64,000 nt of DNA from Sporodiniella umbellata. Lineage: Eukaryota > Mucoromycota > Mucoromycetes > Mucorales > Rhizopodaceae. A program made the position numbers and the translations under genes. The stretch lies in contig JAIXMR010000065.1 of assembly GCA_025677835.1 (NCBI GenBank), positions 1 to 64,000 on the forward strand, given 5' to 3'. The notes beneath the pieces were generated by a model, which did no database searches, was not told the DNA's origin, and saw only the letters and a program-made list of their open reading frames with translations. Shown one piece after another: positions 42,269 to 54,057 of the stretch; positions within the stretch are counted from its first letter, which is position 1; each line of letters begins with the position of its first letter.

Positions 42269-44032
42269 TTATTTTCTTGTGGAAGGTGAAGGGGGATCGA
42301 AGCTAAGCAGGGGCTTTACATGTCGGCCTTTGAGTTCTTTTGAATGAAAAGATTCAGGCGAATCCTCCAACTGAAGCAACGTGTTAGTGTTACTTGGTAA
42401 AGGGACAGATTCCATAGGTTTTTTAAATTTTGGTTTTCTGAGAGAAGCGCGCCGGCGAGCCTCAGGTATGCGTTCAGCTGGAAGTTCACGTACACTTTTG
42501 GAGCGTTTCATCGTGGTTGTCATCTCTGGCATTTTTTTTGCCAACAGGGAGCCTTTGGCAAACTTGACGCCATCATCAATCTGAATCAATGGGCTTTGTT
42601 CTTCTGACTCTGTTGCCTCCCTCACGGTTCCCGACCGACGGATCTTGGGCTCTTGTATAGAGTCGCTCGTTTCTTTCACGGTCACTGACCGATATAATGT
42701 GCCCGTACGTGCTTTTGATTTTGGTTCGGTTCGAACGGCGGATTCACTACGAGATGCGGTTAGGTTTTTGATAGATTTCTGACGACGAATCAAAGCATCT
42801 TGTTCTTCCATAGCAAACGGATGGGTTACACGCTGAGGGCGATGTTGGTATTGGATCATGCTCTAATATAGAAACAGAATGAGTGGTGAAATTCAAACAT
42901 ACACTTGACATGTATACCTTGTGATATCTGATAGTAAGTACCCAATGTTTCATTTCCTCTGGATCTTCGGTAGCCATAAAACGAATATAATCCCCTTCTT
43001 TTTCAAAAATGCTGGCTCTATTCTGGGCTCGGATAGCAAACACATAAGGCGTAGGGCTGACAGGCAAGGCTTGGAGTAGAGTATAAACATCATAAGATGC
43101 TAGATGGCATAACACGGAAGAGGGTGCTGATTTATCTTTGGCATGATGAATCGCATCGTCTTTGATATGACAATACCGTTTTTGCCATTTGCCTTTCTTG
43201 TATTCTATAGATAGCCAGCCGTGCATATGGATTGGCTTTTGAAAAACAGTCTACAGAAAAAAAAAAAAAAAAAAAACAAAAGTGTGAGAAAAGAGTGGTA
43301 GAAACAAAACAAAACAAAACCTCGGACGTGAGTGTATAGTGAAAGACGTATTTTTTTATCAAAAGGGCGTTTGTATCGTCCGGATCCCATGTGGCTACCA
43401 CGCCCAGAACGTATTCCCATTCACGAAAAGGTCGTTCCACCTGATGGCTGTTGGCAATTTCAAACAAAGTCCAGTCTGGAGAAAGATCCAGGATGTTCTT
43501 CTTCTTCAGGTATTGTATCACCATACCCGATGTCAACAAAGGGTTTAACTGTAAGGTAACATGGTTATTAGCATCGTCAATAAATACTCGGGTCTGAACT
43601 GTTTTGAGAGTATTGGGTCCGTTTTCTTTAGGAGATTCTTCTTTCTGTACAGTGGCTGACTCTGGGGTAGTGATGGTCTGTTGACTAACAATCGGGTCGA
43701 TACTATAGTCTGGTAAAGGCATCACAGGTTGAATCTCATCTATATTTTTGGGCAAAGGAGGGACAGGAGGAATCTCGTTTTTGAGCTGCCTTCGTCGACT
43801 CGTACTGTGGACCAAACCCTTTACTGACTTTGAATGCTTTGAATCGTCGTTTTCTTCAAATGTACAACGCCGATTAACGGCACTGGCTAAACGGGCCAAC
43901 ATCACATCATTCGTATAAGGGGTATCTATACTTTACATCATCAATATATATATCTCTCTCTCCCCCCTCCTCCTATTTATCTTCTTTTTCTTTTGGATAC
44001 ATACCTAATTGTTTCTCAGAGCTGTCGTCCAT
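42269..44032 (-). CDS. RA-PH domain adaptor protein (RIAM/MIG-10/Grb7-like layout)
   Basis: Four exons (44032-44005, 43925-43321, 43250-42918, 42862-42269) give about 519 residues. The N-terminal half has a polyproline patch (IPPVPPLPK). A Ras-association domain follows, with TRVFIDDANNHVTLQLNP, TSGMVIQYLKKKN, WTLFEIANSHQVERPFREWE and a lysine-rich strand. A PH domain begins MHGWLSIEYKKGKWQKRYCH, with PYVFAIRAQNRASIF and EEMKHWVLTIRYHK at its end. The C-terminal 200 residues are Ser/Arg/Lys-rich and disordered. RA followed directly by PH is the arrangement of animal MRL and Grb7 adaptors, which couple Ras/Rap GTPases and phosphoinositides to the actin cytoskeleton. A polarity or signalling role here is inferred. 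A small first exon encodes only MDDSSEKQL. Confidence 0.85.
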
Positions 44033-44184
44033 GATCTATAATAGTATAATAAGTACTTGAAGCTTTTCTAAAAGAAATAGCGAAATAGGTTTTGATTTTT
44101 TTTTTTTTTTTGCTATCTACTATATTCTACCAACGAAAGGTTTTGTGTTTGGTTTTCAAGGTTATGTAACATGGTTGTCATCAA

Positions 44185-44215
<31 letters not shown>

Positions 44216-45842
44216 GGGGGAAAGAATAGAAAAAGAAGTCTAAATAGACACTGTGTAACATTGCCACTTTTTTTTTTACTGCATTCTTTCTATTGGTTTA
44301 TTTTTAGCGTAGAAAGGGTTTCACTGCCAATTTGTGGATTTGAGGAGACGGACATTGAAAGACCAAAATTAAAGAAAAAGATGAACGTAGAGAGCTGAAA
44401 TCCAAAATAAAAACAAAACTATTTATAATAAATTGACTTGTAGTTACAATTAAGAAATTAATTATCCCTTTTTATTTAAAAATAGAGCGTTTACTAAGCG
44501 AAAAGTGGTGTTTGAGTTGCACTGGCCCCAAGATTGTCTGTATACAACCAAAAGGCGTATTGTAAGCAAGCTCTAAAACACCCTTTTTGAAATCTTTTGT
44601 TTTTTTTAATACCCCGACTTTGACAAGACTTGCATAAATAAATAAATGAAAGCAAGCCCAATCCCTATTGCTCTCAGCGTTCTTTACAAACGAGGTCTTT
44701 GTTAAGCATAGGCTTGCCATGAAAAAATTCTAGAGTTGATTGCAAAAAAAAAAAAAAAAAAGATGAGGACGTTTTTATAGGAAATACTGTTTGTAAGCGT
44801 CACATTTGAATGTATGCTCTCTATTTTCTTTAGCCCGTCCAATAAATTTGAACCAGATAGCTTTGATCATGGTGGATTTCAAGAAGAATCGCTCGTTTAT
44901 GAGTTCCCATGGCTTATTCTTGGCTTTTCCCCATCATACATATGAAACGACAAGACAGCTGTTAGCATTTGAACTGATATTTGCAGATTGTTCCTGAAAA
45001 TGGCGTTTCCTTTTACAGGATGTGTATGGAGGAAGAGGGTTTTTTGTTTTCTAGAGCAGACGCATGTGGAATGTTTTATTGTGTCAACACAGCTATGGAT
45101 AACGTTCAAGTGTGCCTATAGGGGTAATGAACAATAGAGGCAGGTTACACATATGCATCTTTAGATGAAATAAAGTGTCTGTGCAGCTATAATTTAAGAT
45201 TGCAGTTTTGTTTGCCTTCACCTTGTATGTTGCGGAGTTTTTTGTACGTGCACTATCTTCATGTCAAAGGGGATGGAATCCTTGGAAACAAAAGCAAATT
45301 CTTCAAAGTAGGACAATTAAACAATCGGAAAAAGGAAAACCTATCAAAACACCAAACAAAGGGACAAGTAGCCTATGCAAGTATTCTATTGGACAATCTA
45401 AATATTAGTGAGGCAAAAAAAAAAAAAAAATAGAAAAATCCTTGATTTTCTTACTTTTTTGATTTCTATTCGCGTTTTTCTGTAGAAATTTGCCTTGTAT
45501 TGTCTACTCAAAGCCTTTTTGACGTACAGCATATAAAAATGGCACCCGAAAATTTGATAAGTGTTGTACTCCTGTTCTGAGTTTGAAAAGTTACCATTGC
45601 TTCATGAAAAAAACACACTTTACAGCAACACTCTATCTATTGACACGTAATGAGTTCATGCTATCCACAAAGCACACTGTGTGTGTGTGTGTGTGTGTGT
45701 GTGTGGTTTATGTTATTGGTATGTGCGCGTGTTTGTAAAGTAAAGATAAAAAGCATAGGAAAAGAGGCTGGTTGTTAGTAGTGTTTTTTGAATGGTCTGA
45801 CTTTTTTTTTTTTTAAAAAAAAAAAAAACAGATTGTTTTAGA

Positions 45843-45874
<32 letters not shown>

Positions 45875-45900
45875 CGTTTACTTTTTTAAAAGAGAAAGAG
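44033..45900. other. 1.9-kb spacer without a supported gene
   Basis: Short frames occur (44720-44472 minus, 44806-44997 plus, 45200-45433 plus), but I recognise no domain and could not link them by splicing. The region also holds a (TG)n run at about 45679-45704, a T13A14 palindrome at 45802-45828 and a T run just before the next gene. It may hold decayed sequence or an RNA gene. Confidence 0.45.
45802..45828. repeat. T13A14 palindrome upstream of the DUF8032-like gene
   Basis: A T run followed by an A run about 75 bases before the start codon; a second T run follows at about 45847-45874. Confidence 0.85.
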
Positions 45901-47064
45901 ATGAGCGATTTAAAACGATTGTTACTAAAGGATGTTTTGGCATCTTCTATTCAAGCGGAATCCATGTTGGAATGTTTGACAGCTGCTCAGATCCAGAAAA
46001 TAGAAATGACTCTTTCTCGCGTCAAACGTCGTAAAGCTAAACCGGATTTTTATGATAAAGGGCCAATGTCTGTTTGTTATTCCGATGGAGGTGTTTTAAA
46101 GCGTTACCAGGTCAAGGTGGCTATTGAAGATGTGGTGGTGGATAGGATGGAGAGTGGATTTAAATCCAAGAATTGTGTAAACAAACAAACAAAACAACCT
46201 GAAAATAATATCTTGCTTTTGAAGATTAGATTTATCCAGGAGCCAATGTGCCTTTAACCGAATATCAAGGTCATCGATGGCTTTATGAGACAGAGTGTAA
46301 TGTGTTGGGCTGGAAATTAGCGTGGGTGAATCAAGAGCTGGTAGGTCAGCGTGGATTGATTCAGCGTGTGGTGGAGGATTACCGTCATCAGTACCTGGGG
46401 ACCCCCTCCAAACGGCCCAAGACGATGACGTTCACTAGCCCACAAGGCAAATACCGTATCAAAATCGCGTTAGAAGAAGTCTTGCTGGATGACATCTCGG
46501 ATGAGTTCCGTTCACGTCACTGTATCTTTCCGCACGCCATGACTCCTTCATACGGAAAAGAGTTTGCCATCAACGAACTGGCATGGAAATTAGTAAGAAG
46601 TGATTGAAAGGTGCGTTTCTGATCCGTCTTAGGTCTGTTTGAACCCAAGGATACTTTCAGGTCAAAAACAGTTACTTCAACAAGCACTCAATGCTTACCA
46701 AGCCAAGTTTATTCCCTCCCTCGTGCAACCTTTGGGTATGCCTCATTTCTCGCTGGACGAGGAAAAAAGGATAAGGAGAAGGTCGGATCCAACCATGGCA
46801 CCCAGCTATCTTTTTGACGAATCTTATCGTATCAGCAGTAATAGTAATAGTAATAGTAGTAGTAGTAATAGTAGCAGTAGCAGTAGCAGTAGTAGTAGTA
46901 GTAGTATTAGTTGTAGTAATAGTAGTGGTAGTAATAGTAGTACGGCCAGCCCAATGGAGCCTGGCCTAGACGATCCTTTAGTAGATCACTTTTTACTGTT
47001 TGACAACGATACGAATATAGGCATTCGTTGTGACCCATTTCTTTCAGAAGTGCTTCTGTTTTAA
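45901..47064 (+). CDS. DUF8032-like regulator with two copies of the domain
   Basis: Three exons (45901-46176, 46230-46592, 46633-47064) give about 356 residues. Two related blocks are visible. The first runs from VLKRYQVKVAIEDVVVDRM through KNCIYPGANVPLTEY and RWLYETECNVLGWKLAWVN. The second, shorter block has GKYRIKIALEEVLLDDISDE, FRSRHCIFPHA and ELAWKL. The pattern of a strand-rich segment, a Cys-Ile-Tyr/Phe-Pro word and a Trp-Lys-Leu word is that of a fungal domain of unknown function (I believe DUF8032) common in Mucoromycota. The C-terminus carries a long Ser/Asn run encoded by an AGT/AAT microsatellite. The exon 2 start was set at the TTAG that yields CIYP. A nuclear role is often suggested for the family, but I have no proof. 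Confidence 0.7.
46834..46943 (+). repeat. (AGT/AAT)n coding microsatellite (poly-Ser/Asn)
   Basis: An imperfect trinucleotide array within the last exon of the DUF8032-like gene; length variation between strains is likely. Confidence 0.9.
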
Positions 47065-47209
47065 AAAAAAAAAAAAAAAAAAAAAAAGACATTTACATTC
47101 TTTGTTTTCTAGGCTTTTTGTTTTATTTTTAAAGAGAAAGAATTGAAAGTGTGTGTGTGTGTGTGGATGTTGTTGTACAGAGAGTGAATGAAGGTGTGCA
47201 AGTTTTTGT

Positions 47210-49032
47210 TTAATAAGCGTCCCAGCCCTTGAAAGAAACGAATGTTAGAAAAAGGATGTTTTTTGATTCTTATTTCTACCTTTTGGTCGAGCACATTGAC
47301 TTTATCCAACACTTGTGTTTCCATCTGCTTCAGGTAATCGGACATTTTTTTCTGAATGGAGGGAATCGAAGCGCCCAAGATACGGATGGCAAGTAAGGCA
47401 GCGTTGGTGCTGTTGTTGATGGCTACGGTAGCTACGGGTATGCCACGCTAGAGAGGGAGAGTGTAAAGAGAGAGAAGATAAAGAGGGAGTGATGTACTTA
47501 CGGGCATCTGTACGATACTATAGAGAGAGTCGACGCCGTCGAGGGAGCTTCCTTTGACGGGCACACCGATAACAGGCAAGGGGGTCATGGCGGCCACCAT
47601 GCCGGGGAGATGTGCGGCACCTCCAGCCCCGGCGATGATAGCCATCAAGCCACGTTCGGCCGCGGATTGAGCGTACTCCACCATGCGCAAAGGGGTGCGA
47701 TGGGCGGAGACGATGGTGAGTTCAAAGGGGATTCCGAAATCATCGAGAATTTTAGCGCCTACTTTCATGACGGGCAAGTCCGAATCGGAGCCCATGATCA
47801 TGCCTACGAGCGGTCTGAGAGTCAAGGGACGTTCGATGTCCGGTTCGATGGCTTGGAGGATGGGTTGAAGGTGCTGTTGGACGTCAGGCATGGAAGCGCC
47901 GACGAGAGTGATGTGGCCCATCTTACGACCCGGCCTGCATTCCTTCTTACCGTAGAGATGAATGGTGGCGCCTTTGGCGAGCAAGGCAGCCTGGCAGGGT
48001 CGATAACAATCCTCCATGCTGGTGTTTTCACCCAGGATGTTGACCATGATGGAAGCGGGTACCTTCATGGCGGTAGAACCCAAGGGCAGATCCAGGATGG
48101 CGCGCATATGGTTTTCGTACTGCGAGGTATCGCAGGCTTCGATCGTATAATGGCCCGAGTTATGCGGGCGAGGGGCGATTTCGTTGAGTAGGATCTGGCC
48201 GTCTTCGAGCAAGAACATTTCAACGCCAAAGATGCCTGCACCGGGGAAGCTCTTGATCGCGTTTTCAGCAATGGCCTGAGCCTGACGCGCGACGTTGCCT
48301 GCAATCTGGGCGGGCGCGATGACCAGATGGCAGATACTATTTTTATGGATCGTCTCAACCACCGGGTACGAACGCACCTCGCCATTAGCGCGACGGACGA
48401 CCATCACCGCGAGTTCTTTGACGAACGGAGCCCATTTCTCAGCATAGAGAGGGGTTTTGGCTAACGCTTGCACCGCAGGCTCACAATCGGCCTCAGAATT
48501 GACCACGTAGTTTCCTTTCCCGTCGTAGGCCATTGTCTTGGACTTGAGCATCAGTGGGTAACCCCAACGTTGGCCGGCTTCCTTGACCGCCGCCACGTCC
48601 AGGGTTTCACAGTACTCGGCCACAGGAATTCCTTTGGCTTCGAGGTGTTGTTTCTGACGATACTTGTCTTGAATTGTCTTGACTGTAAATGCTGAAGGGC
48701 AGACACGAACCTTGCCGCCCTGCTCCACTTCTTCCAACACCTCAGCATTCACATGTTCAATCTCGACTGTCAACACATTCACGTTCTGAGCAAGCTCACG
48801 AATCTTTTCGGCGTCGTTAAAAGCTCCATGAAGATGCTCCTGCGTAGACTCGATCTGTTTCGCAGGTGCATCTTTGGGCCCGTCCAGAATCCTGACCTGT
48901 ACGTTCAAGCGAGAAGCGGCCTCGACCATCATACGCCCCAATTGGCCACCTTTGATAACGGTTTATATACACTTGCATCTATTCGCTCTCTGCAGACTTA
49001 CCACCAAGAATGCCTACGACTTGTTGATCCAT
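47210..49032 (-). CDS. ADE2: Phosphoribosylaminoimidazole carboxylase, ADE2
   Basis: Four exons (49032-49002, 48949-47502, 47447-47280, 47227-47210) give about 554 residues, close to yeast Ade2 (571). The N-terminal PurK-like ATP-grasp part begins [15 protein letters not shown] and has the ATP-grasp words [28 protein letters not shown] and [19 protein letters not shown]. The C-terminal PurE-like part begins [14 protein letters not shown], with [19 protein letters not shown] and [22 protein letters not shown]. The enzyme converts aminoimidazole ribotide to its carboxylate in cytosolic purine synthesis. Loss in fungi usually gives red, adenine-requiring colonies. The first intron cuts the GGG of the Rossmann-like loop, and the last exon encodes only GWDAY. 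Exon 2 is GC-rich, suggesting strong expression. Confidence 0.95.
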
Positions 49033-49560
49033 ACTTTGCAGAAAAAAGAAATAAAGTAAAAGAAAAAAAAAAGGAAAAAGAAAAAAGGATAGGTGAAAGC
49101 CATGAACAGATGGATCTTAATTATCAGAGTGACTGTCTTGAGATGTGAGTCGTCGCTGAGATTGAATATTTATTATGCATAACTGATCCCCTATGTCATC
49201 TTCACTGCATTGTATTCTGTAAAAATAAAGATTTAATATAACAAGAAATTAAGCATGCAAGCAAAAAAAAAAAAAAAAAAAAAGAAAAGAAAAACTCAGG
49301 AGGAAGACTGATAATCCACATTGGAAGTAAACCCAACTATTATTGATTTTTTTTTTATTTTTTATTGATTGGTTAATTTACTTTGACAAGAAATGAAGGG
49401 AGAGAAAGCAAGTCTGATTTTGTTAGGTGTGTGATGGTGAGTGTGGAATGAGTGAAAAGAAAGATGAAATTCAAAGGCTTTTTTTCTTCTTCATGTGTGT
49501 GTGTGTGTGTGTGTGTGTATAGATGTGAATAGAATATGTGTGGATGTGAGATGGAGTGAA
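49033..49560. other. Spacer between ADE2 and an unknown minus-strand gene
   Basis: Contains A and T runs and a (GT)n run at about 49495-49519. It includes the ADE2 promoter side (from 49033); I see no clear TATA box and no gene. Confidence 0.6.
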
Positions 49561-50258
49561 TTAGGAAGAGCTATCAAAATCGAGCAAGTCAGCCAGCTCT
49601 TGATCGGTGGCCAGAGAAGCAATTGGACTGAGGGTACCACCGCCCCCGCGCTGTAACCAAGAATTGATTTGTTCTTCAGTTGCTTCAATGCTATTTGTAG
49701 CGGACATTTCCAAGCCAGACTGTAACATCAAGTTCATGTCCAACAGAGAAGTGTAAAGAGGGGTATAGAGCAAGGATGAATAGAGACTGGCGATATCCGT
49801 CAAGCCTGGATCGATCAGAGCCTGGGACGGTTGTTGCGTAGGCAGGGAGCTAGCGGAACTCACACTGCTGCAGTCATCTTCGTACTCAAATAATGGCGTG
49901 GGGGGACATGTTTTGAGATTTTCGTACATTTCCACGTCTTGCGTCACTGAGGAGTTTTTTAGGCTGTGCATCATCTTATCCTTGGCTTTGGCCAGGTTGT
50001 GTCGCAGATGACGACTGATCGTAAGGATATCGTCTTGCTTGGGCATCTTCACCTGTCGACTCAGCGCCTTCAGCTCTTGCACTGTCATCTTGTCCGACGT
50101 GGGCGGCCCTCCCAACACAATCTTCTTGCTTCCATTCTTTCTAATCTTTTTCTGCGTCGTCTTTTTTAGTGTGGGGCTAAAACGATGGCTTTAATACTCT
50201 AGGCTTTGCGTCTGCAAGGGAGGACTTACCAGTGAGAATGAGTTGTGCTGGTTTGCAT
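49561..50258 (-). CDS. Unrecognised protein with basic N-terminus and acidic tail
   Basis: Two exons (50258-50230 and 50176-49561) give 214 residues. The head is basic (LKKTTQKKIRKNGSKKI). A helical segment follows (KMTVQELKALSRQVKMP, then ISRHLRHNLAKAKDKMM). The rest is Ser/Thr/Leu-rich, with hydrophobic patches and an acidic end (LADLLDFDSSS) that looks like a transcription-activation motif. I do not recognise the family. The short first exon was accepted because a GTAAGT donor and a TTTTAG acceptor link an ATG in good frame. Confidence 0.55.
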
Positions 50259-51292
50259 TGAGGAAAGACCTTTTGGGGAGAGAAAATAAAGAAAGCAAGA
50301 AAAAGGGAAAATGTTGTTAAAATAAATAAAAAACTTTTTTTTCTCAGAAAACGGGACTTGTTAAAGACAGTGAAATTTTTTTAAAGAAACGCAATTAAAA
50401 GGAGAAGGAAACCTTTTTTTGTTTTTATTTGTTCTGTGCATTAAAGTAGTACACTGGCGCTCAATTAGGATAAATGACAACTTTAACACACCAGAAAAAA
50501 AAAAAAAAAAAACTTTAATTTATATATAAAAAACATTGAACTTTCTTTTTAAGAGAAGGCTTTTGCTTTTCTTTTGCTTTTCACTCTGCTTGATTTGCTA
50601 AACCAAATAAACAGATATAAAAAAAAAAAAAACAAATCCGCTTGAAATCGGAAAGAAAACAAAAATAATCAGCTTTTGTTTTAAAGGTACGCAAGTGTGT
50701 CCCTGTAACGGTTTCTATCTCCGATAAAGAGGTTGCTATGGCAACGTAGTGTCCACACCACCCAGGCAGGATCGCCTGTTGAAACCATGTTACGTATTGA
50801 CTGTGATTGTTTACTGTGATTGTTTACTGTGATTGTTTTTTTTTTTTTTTTTTTTTTTTGAACACCCAAACAATAACAAGCCAAGGGTAGATTTATAGAC
50901 TTCTCACGTCATACGTATTATGTCATTTTAGATCGCCTCTGAATCTCCTCCTCCCCCCCCCCTTAAAGAGACAAGCGTAAGGAACCCAACCAGGGCAACA
51001 GGTGGAGTTTTGTTTCCCAGCAAATGGTCAGAACAAAAAAGGCCTGTTTGGCGGCTAGTGCGCTGCTGATTGGCTGGGCGAGGGATAAAGCGATTGTGTG
51101 TAACGCGGACGGGTCGCCTCGTTGTTGAACAACTCGGCCACGTTGCATGAAAAAGGCCATTGATTTGATTGTAAAGAAGACCTTTTTTCTTTTCAAAAAG
51201 GACTTGAAAGACTTCTTGATGAACTCTCTCCTTTCTCGTTTCTTTCCCTTCCTTTTTGTTTTATCTTTTTTTTTACCTGCCCTTCTTGAACG
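50259..51292. other. Long promoter region of the bHLH gene
   Basis: About 1 kb between divergent genes. It holds A/T runs, a 13-bp triple repeat (50800-50838), a C run at about 50953 and a GC-richer stretch (51000-51130) with short inverted words. No coding block is recognised. Confidence 0.55.
50800..50838. repeat. Three exact tandem copies of ACTGTGATTGTTT
   Basis: Three perfect 13-bp units lie about 450 bases before the bHLH gene and lead into a T run. Confidence 0.95.
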
Positions 51293-52581
51293 ATGGATTT
51301 GTCCGATTTTCAGCTTACAGAGACGATGAATGACATTGATATGTTGAGAAACTTTTCAAACAATCACTATCAGCGACAAGACTCGGATTATTCATTTCAG
51401 CAAAACATGCAACTCTTGTTTCATAACAACTCATCCTCGCCCCAAGTAGGCTCTTCATCGTTCCTTAACTACCAAAAGAACGCCTCCCCTGATTACCACA
51501 GCTCTTCTCAGCCAGATTGCTATTCACAAGAGGTAGATCAGAACAAGCTCTTTTTTTTTTTTTTTTTTTTTTTTTCCCACTAAATAACTCCAAAGCCTAA
51601 AAAAGAATCTATCCTCTTTGTCTCTTACCTTCTTCCTCTTCCCCCCCCCTTTTTTTTATTTTTTTATTTTTTTACCCTGTTTTTTCCTTTATTTAGGATA
51701 TTATTACACCTTTGATCTCACCTGTCATGACGCCTCATTTCGATTATCCGATAGCGTCCCAGACAAACAAACCGATGGGTTTTACCAACGATCTCAACTT
51801 TTCGCCCTTGTCTTCTCCTGCCATGCCGCCCCAAACAGACCGTGCCCAGAAGCTGTTATCAGCCCATCAGATACGTGAACAATACGATCAGTTGGAACAT
51901 GCCAAACGACTGATCAATCAACAGCTTTCAGAGATGCAGCACCAGCCACGGTCTCCTCTAGGCACACCTTCACCGCCGGTAGCCAAGAAGATGAAACCAG
52001 CGACGCCTGCTTCTCTGATGAGTCTGAGTCGAGCCAGACACCATCGCCGGCCTGGCAAGGTGCTAAAGAAGAAACGGGAGGTGATCGACAAGAGTTCCCC
52101 ACGCGCGCTCAAGCCATTACTGATCAGCCCAACGCTCCGTCCGGGGCCTTATCAGGCTGAGGGCGAAGATGCAGAACACATCCTGGCCACACGTTCCAAC
52201 TATCAGAACCTGATGGAGGGTAAAGGACCTGCGCTGGGTATCGCCTTCAAATCACAGATCAAGAGCGGTCTTGAGGTCAGACGGACGGCTCACAAGGCAG
52301 CCGAACAGAAAAGGCGCGACTCGCTCAAAGAATGGTTTGACAAGTTGCGTTACGAGGTCGAAGAAGGCTATGTCAAACGCCAGACTTCTCTCATGTCTCA
52401 AGTTATCCAGGCTCAGAAACTTGAAGGCTCCGGCTCTGAAAACGATACTGCCAATAATACTATCAAGCCTCTCTCCAAAGTGCTCTTACTTCAATACGCT
52501 TATGAATATATCGATTCTCTTAAAACACAACTGGCTCAAAAAGAAGAAATCATTCACACTCTTTCTGAACACTCGGATTAA
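51293..52581 (+). CDS. bHLH transcription factor
   Basis: Two exons (51293-51532 and 51697-52581) give 374 residues. The first 250 are Ser/Gln/Asn/Pro-rich with a coiled-coil-like stretch (IREQYDQLEHAKRLINQQLSE, in part YDQLEHAKRLINQQ) and a basic patch. The bHLH domain lies at about residues 290-360. The basic region reads RRTAHKAAEQKRRDSLKEWF, with the His-Glu-Arg contact pattern that favours CACGTG-type E-boxes. Helix 1, a long loop and helix 2 (LSKVLLLQYAYEYIDSL) follow, then a short leucine-zipper-like helix. The long loop resembles fungal Rtg3/Pho4-like factors and Mucoromycota Myc-like factors. A nuclear DNA-binding role is secure; the regulated pathway is unknown. Confidence 0.9.
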
Positions 52582-53976
52582 GCCATTTTCACTCCTTTTT
52601 TTTTTTTTTTTTTTTTTTTCGATTATTTATTTCTCTTATGGCGGACCTCTCTATGCTTCTTATTTTCTCTATGCTTTTATATCTATATATACACATACAC
52701 CCTTCCCTTTCTCTCAACTTTTTATGCCTCACTTATAATAAATAAATACCTTGATATAATAAGAACCGGCTTTTCCTAAAATAGTCAAACGCAATAAAAT
52801 TCAGAGTCATTTTGTCCACAGTCTTGATGGAAATAAACCATCAAAGTACTTTTGTCATCTTCCATCCCTAGAAATGGTCATGGTGCCCAGCAATTTATGG
52901 CTTGAAAAAGTCGCGAGGGCTTCCATCATGACAGAGCGCCTTGTCCTAAATCAAATTGAATGGTTTAGCACAGGATTTAGGAAAATCATTTTCCAAAGCT
53001 TTTCTTTTCTTTTCTTTTTACACACTGTGGATTTGAAAACCAAAAATCAATGTTCGTTATTCCATCCACTATTTTCTTGACTGTATAGAAAGTTACCCGT
53101 GGCAGCTATAAAAAAAAAAAAAAAAAATACCGGTAGTATCCGAATAAGAAGACCTTCAGATCAGCCACTGTGATGTGACAAAGCTATGAACAAGAAGGAT
53201 TTGAACACATACTAAAAAGAGTGTTGATTTTAGGTAAGCTGCAGCACTGTGAAAAGACGGATGTTGGTACAACAAACAATGATGGCCATGCAAAAACTCT
53301 ATCAAAACGGATCGGAAAACAAAATTCTCAAGTGGATCGATTTACGGTGATAGAAGAATAACAAGGCTGACTTTGGGGGGGGGTTTTTTTAAAAAAAAGA
53401 TGGCCCTTTCCCTATACATCTAGCTAAGCTATAACAGAGGCTCTCCCTCACTATTCTATAGCCTCTAAAAGTTCCTCCTGAAAAATCAATCAATTAGAAA
53501 CATAGAGAGAATTGGGTCCAAGTCAATTTTGAAATCTCAACAAGGAACCTAAATTGAGAATAAAGCGAACGCTACTCAAAGTAAAGCAATAAAGTGTAGT
53601 AATGTTTGGCTTTATTTTACAAACGTTACTGAATAACGTTCAACACTGTTTTTTTTTTTTTTTTTATCATTGGATAGGCCTGATACAAAACTATAGATAA
53701 AGCAACGCCATGTTCATATATGAACAAAGTGCCACCTCTTTTTTTTTTTTTTTGGTTATTTGCCCTTGTATCTACTATAAATAAATACTGTGTAGTCAAC
53801 TCATAAGAATACATGACAACTCTTTTATCTCACAGCTACTTTTCAAAGTAAAAGTTGTTCATTGGGTATTGTAGTTTTCAGAATTTTCTGTTACAGCCAA
53901 ACTTTTGAAAACAATGGACTCTATTCAAAACCCAGTGTATTCAAAGTCACAGGGCGAATCGATGTATCTAGATGTA

Positions 53977-54007
<31 letters not shown>

Positions 54008-54057
54008 GGTTCAGCTAGAGAAAAAAAAAAAAAAAAAAAAATTATAGAAAGAAAAGG
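52582..54057. other. 1.5-kb spacer, no supported gene
   Basis: Frames at 52874-53080 and 53221-53341 have protein-like composition (for example VKRRMLVQQTMMAMQKLYQ) but no recognisable domain or splice links. The latter could be the remains of a mobile-element tail, which I cannot show. T8A8 occurs near 53388, with further A and T runs before the next gene. Confidence 0.45.

Noticed and set aside
47610..48191. 193-codon plus-strand frame
   Set aside because: Antisense to the ADE2 coding sequence; no independent domain.
53190..53215. tRNA-like T-loop word (GATTTGAAC)
   Set aside because: No matching acceptor stem, D-arm or anticodon arm around it; I found no convincing tRNA in the window.
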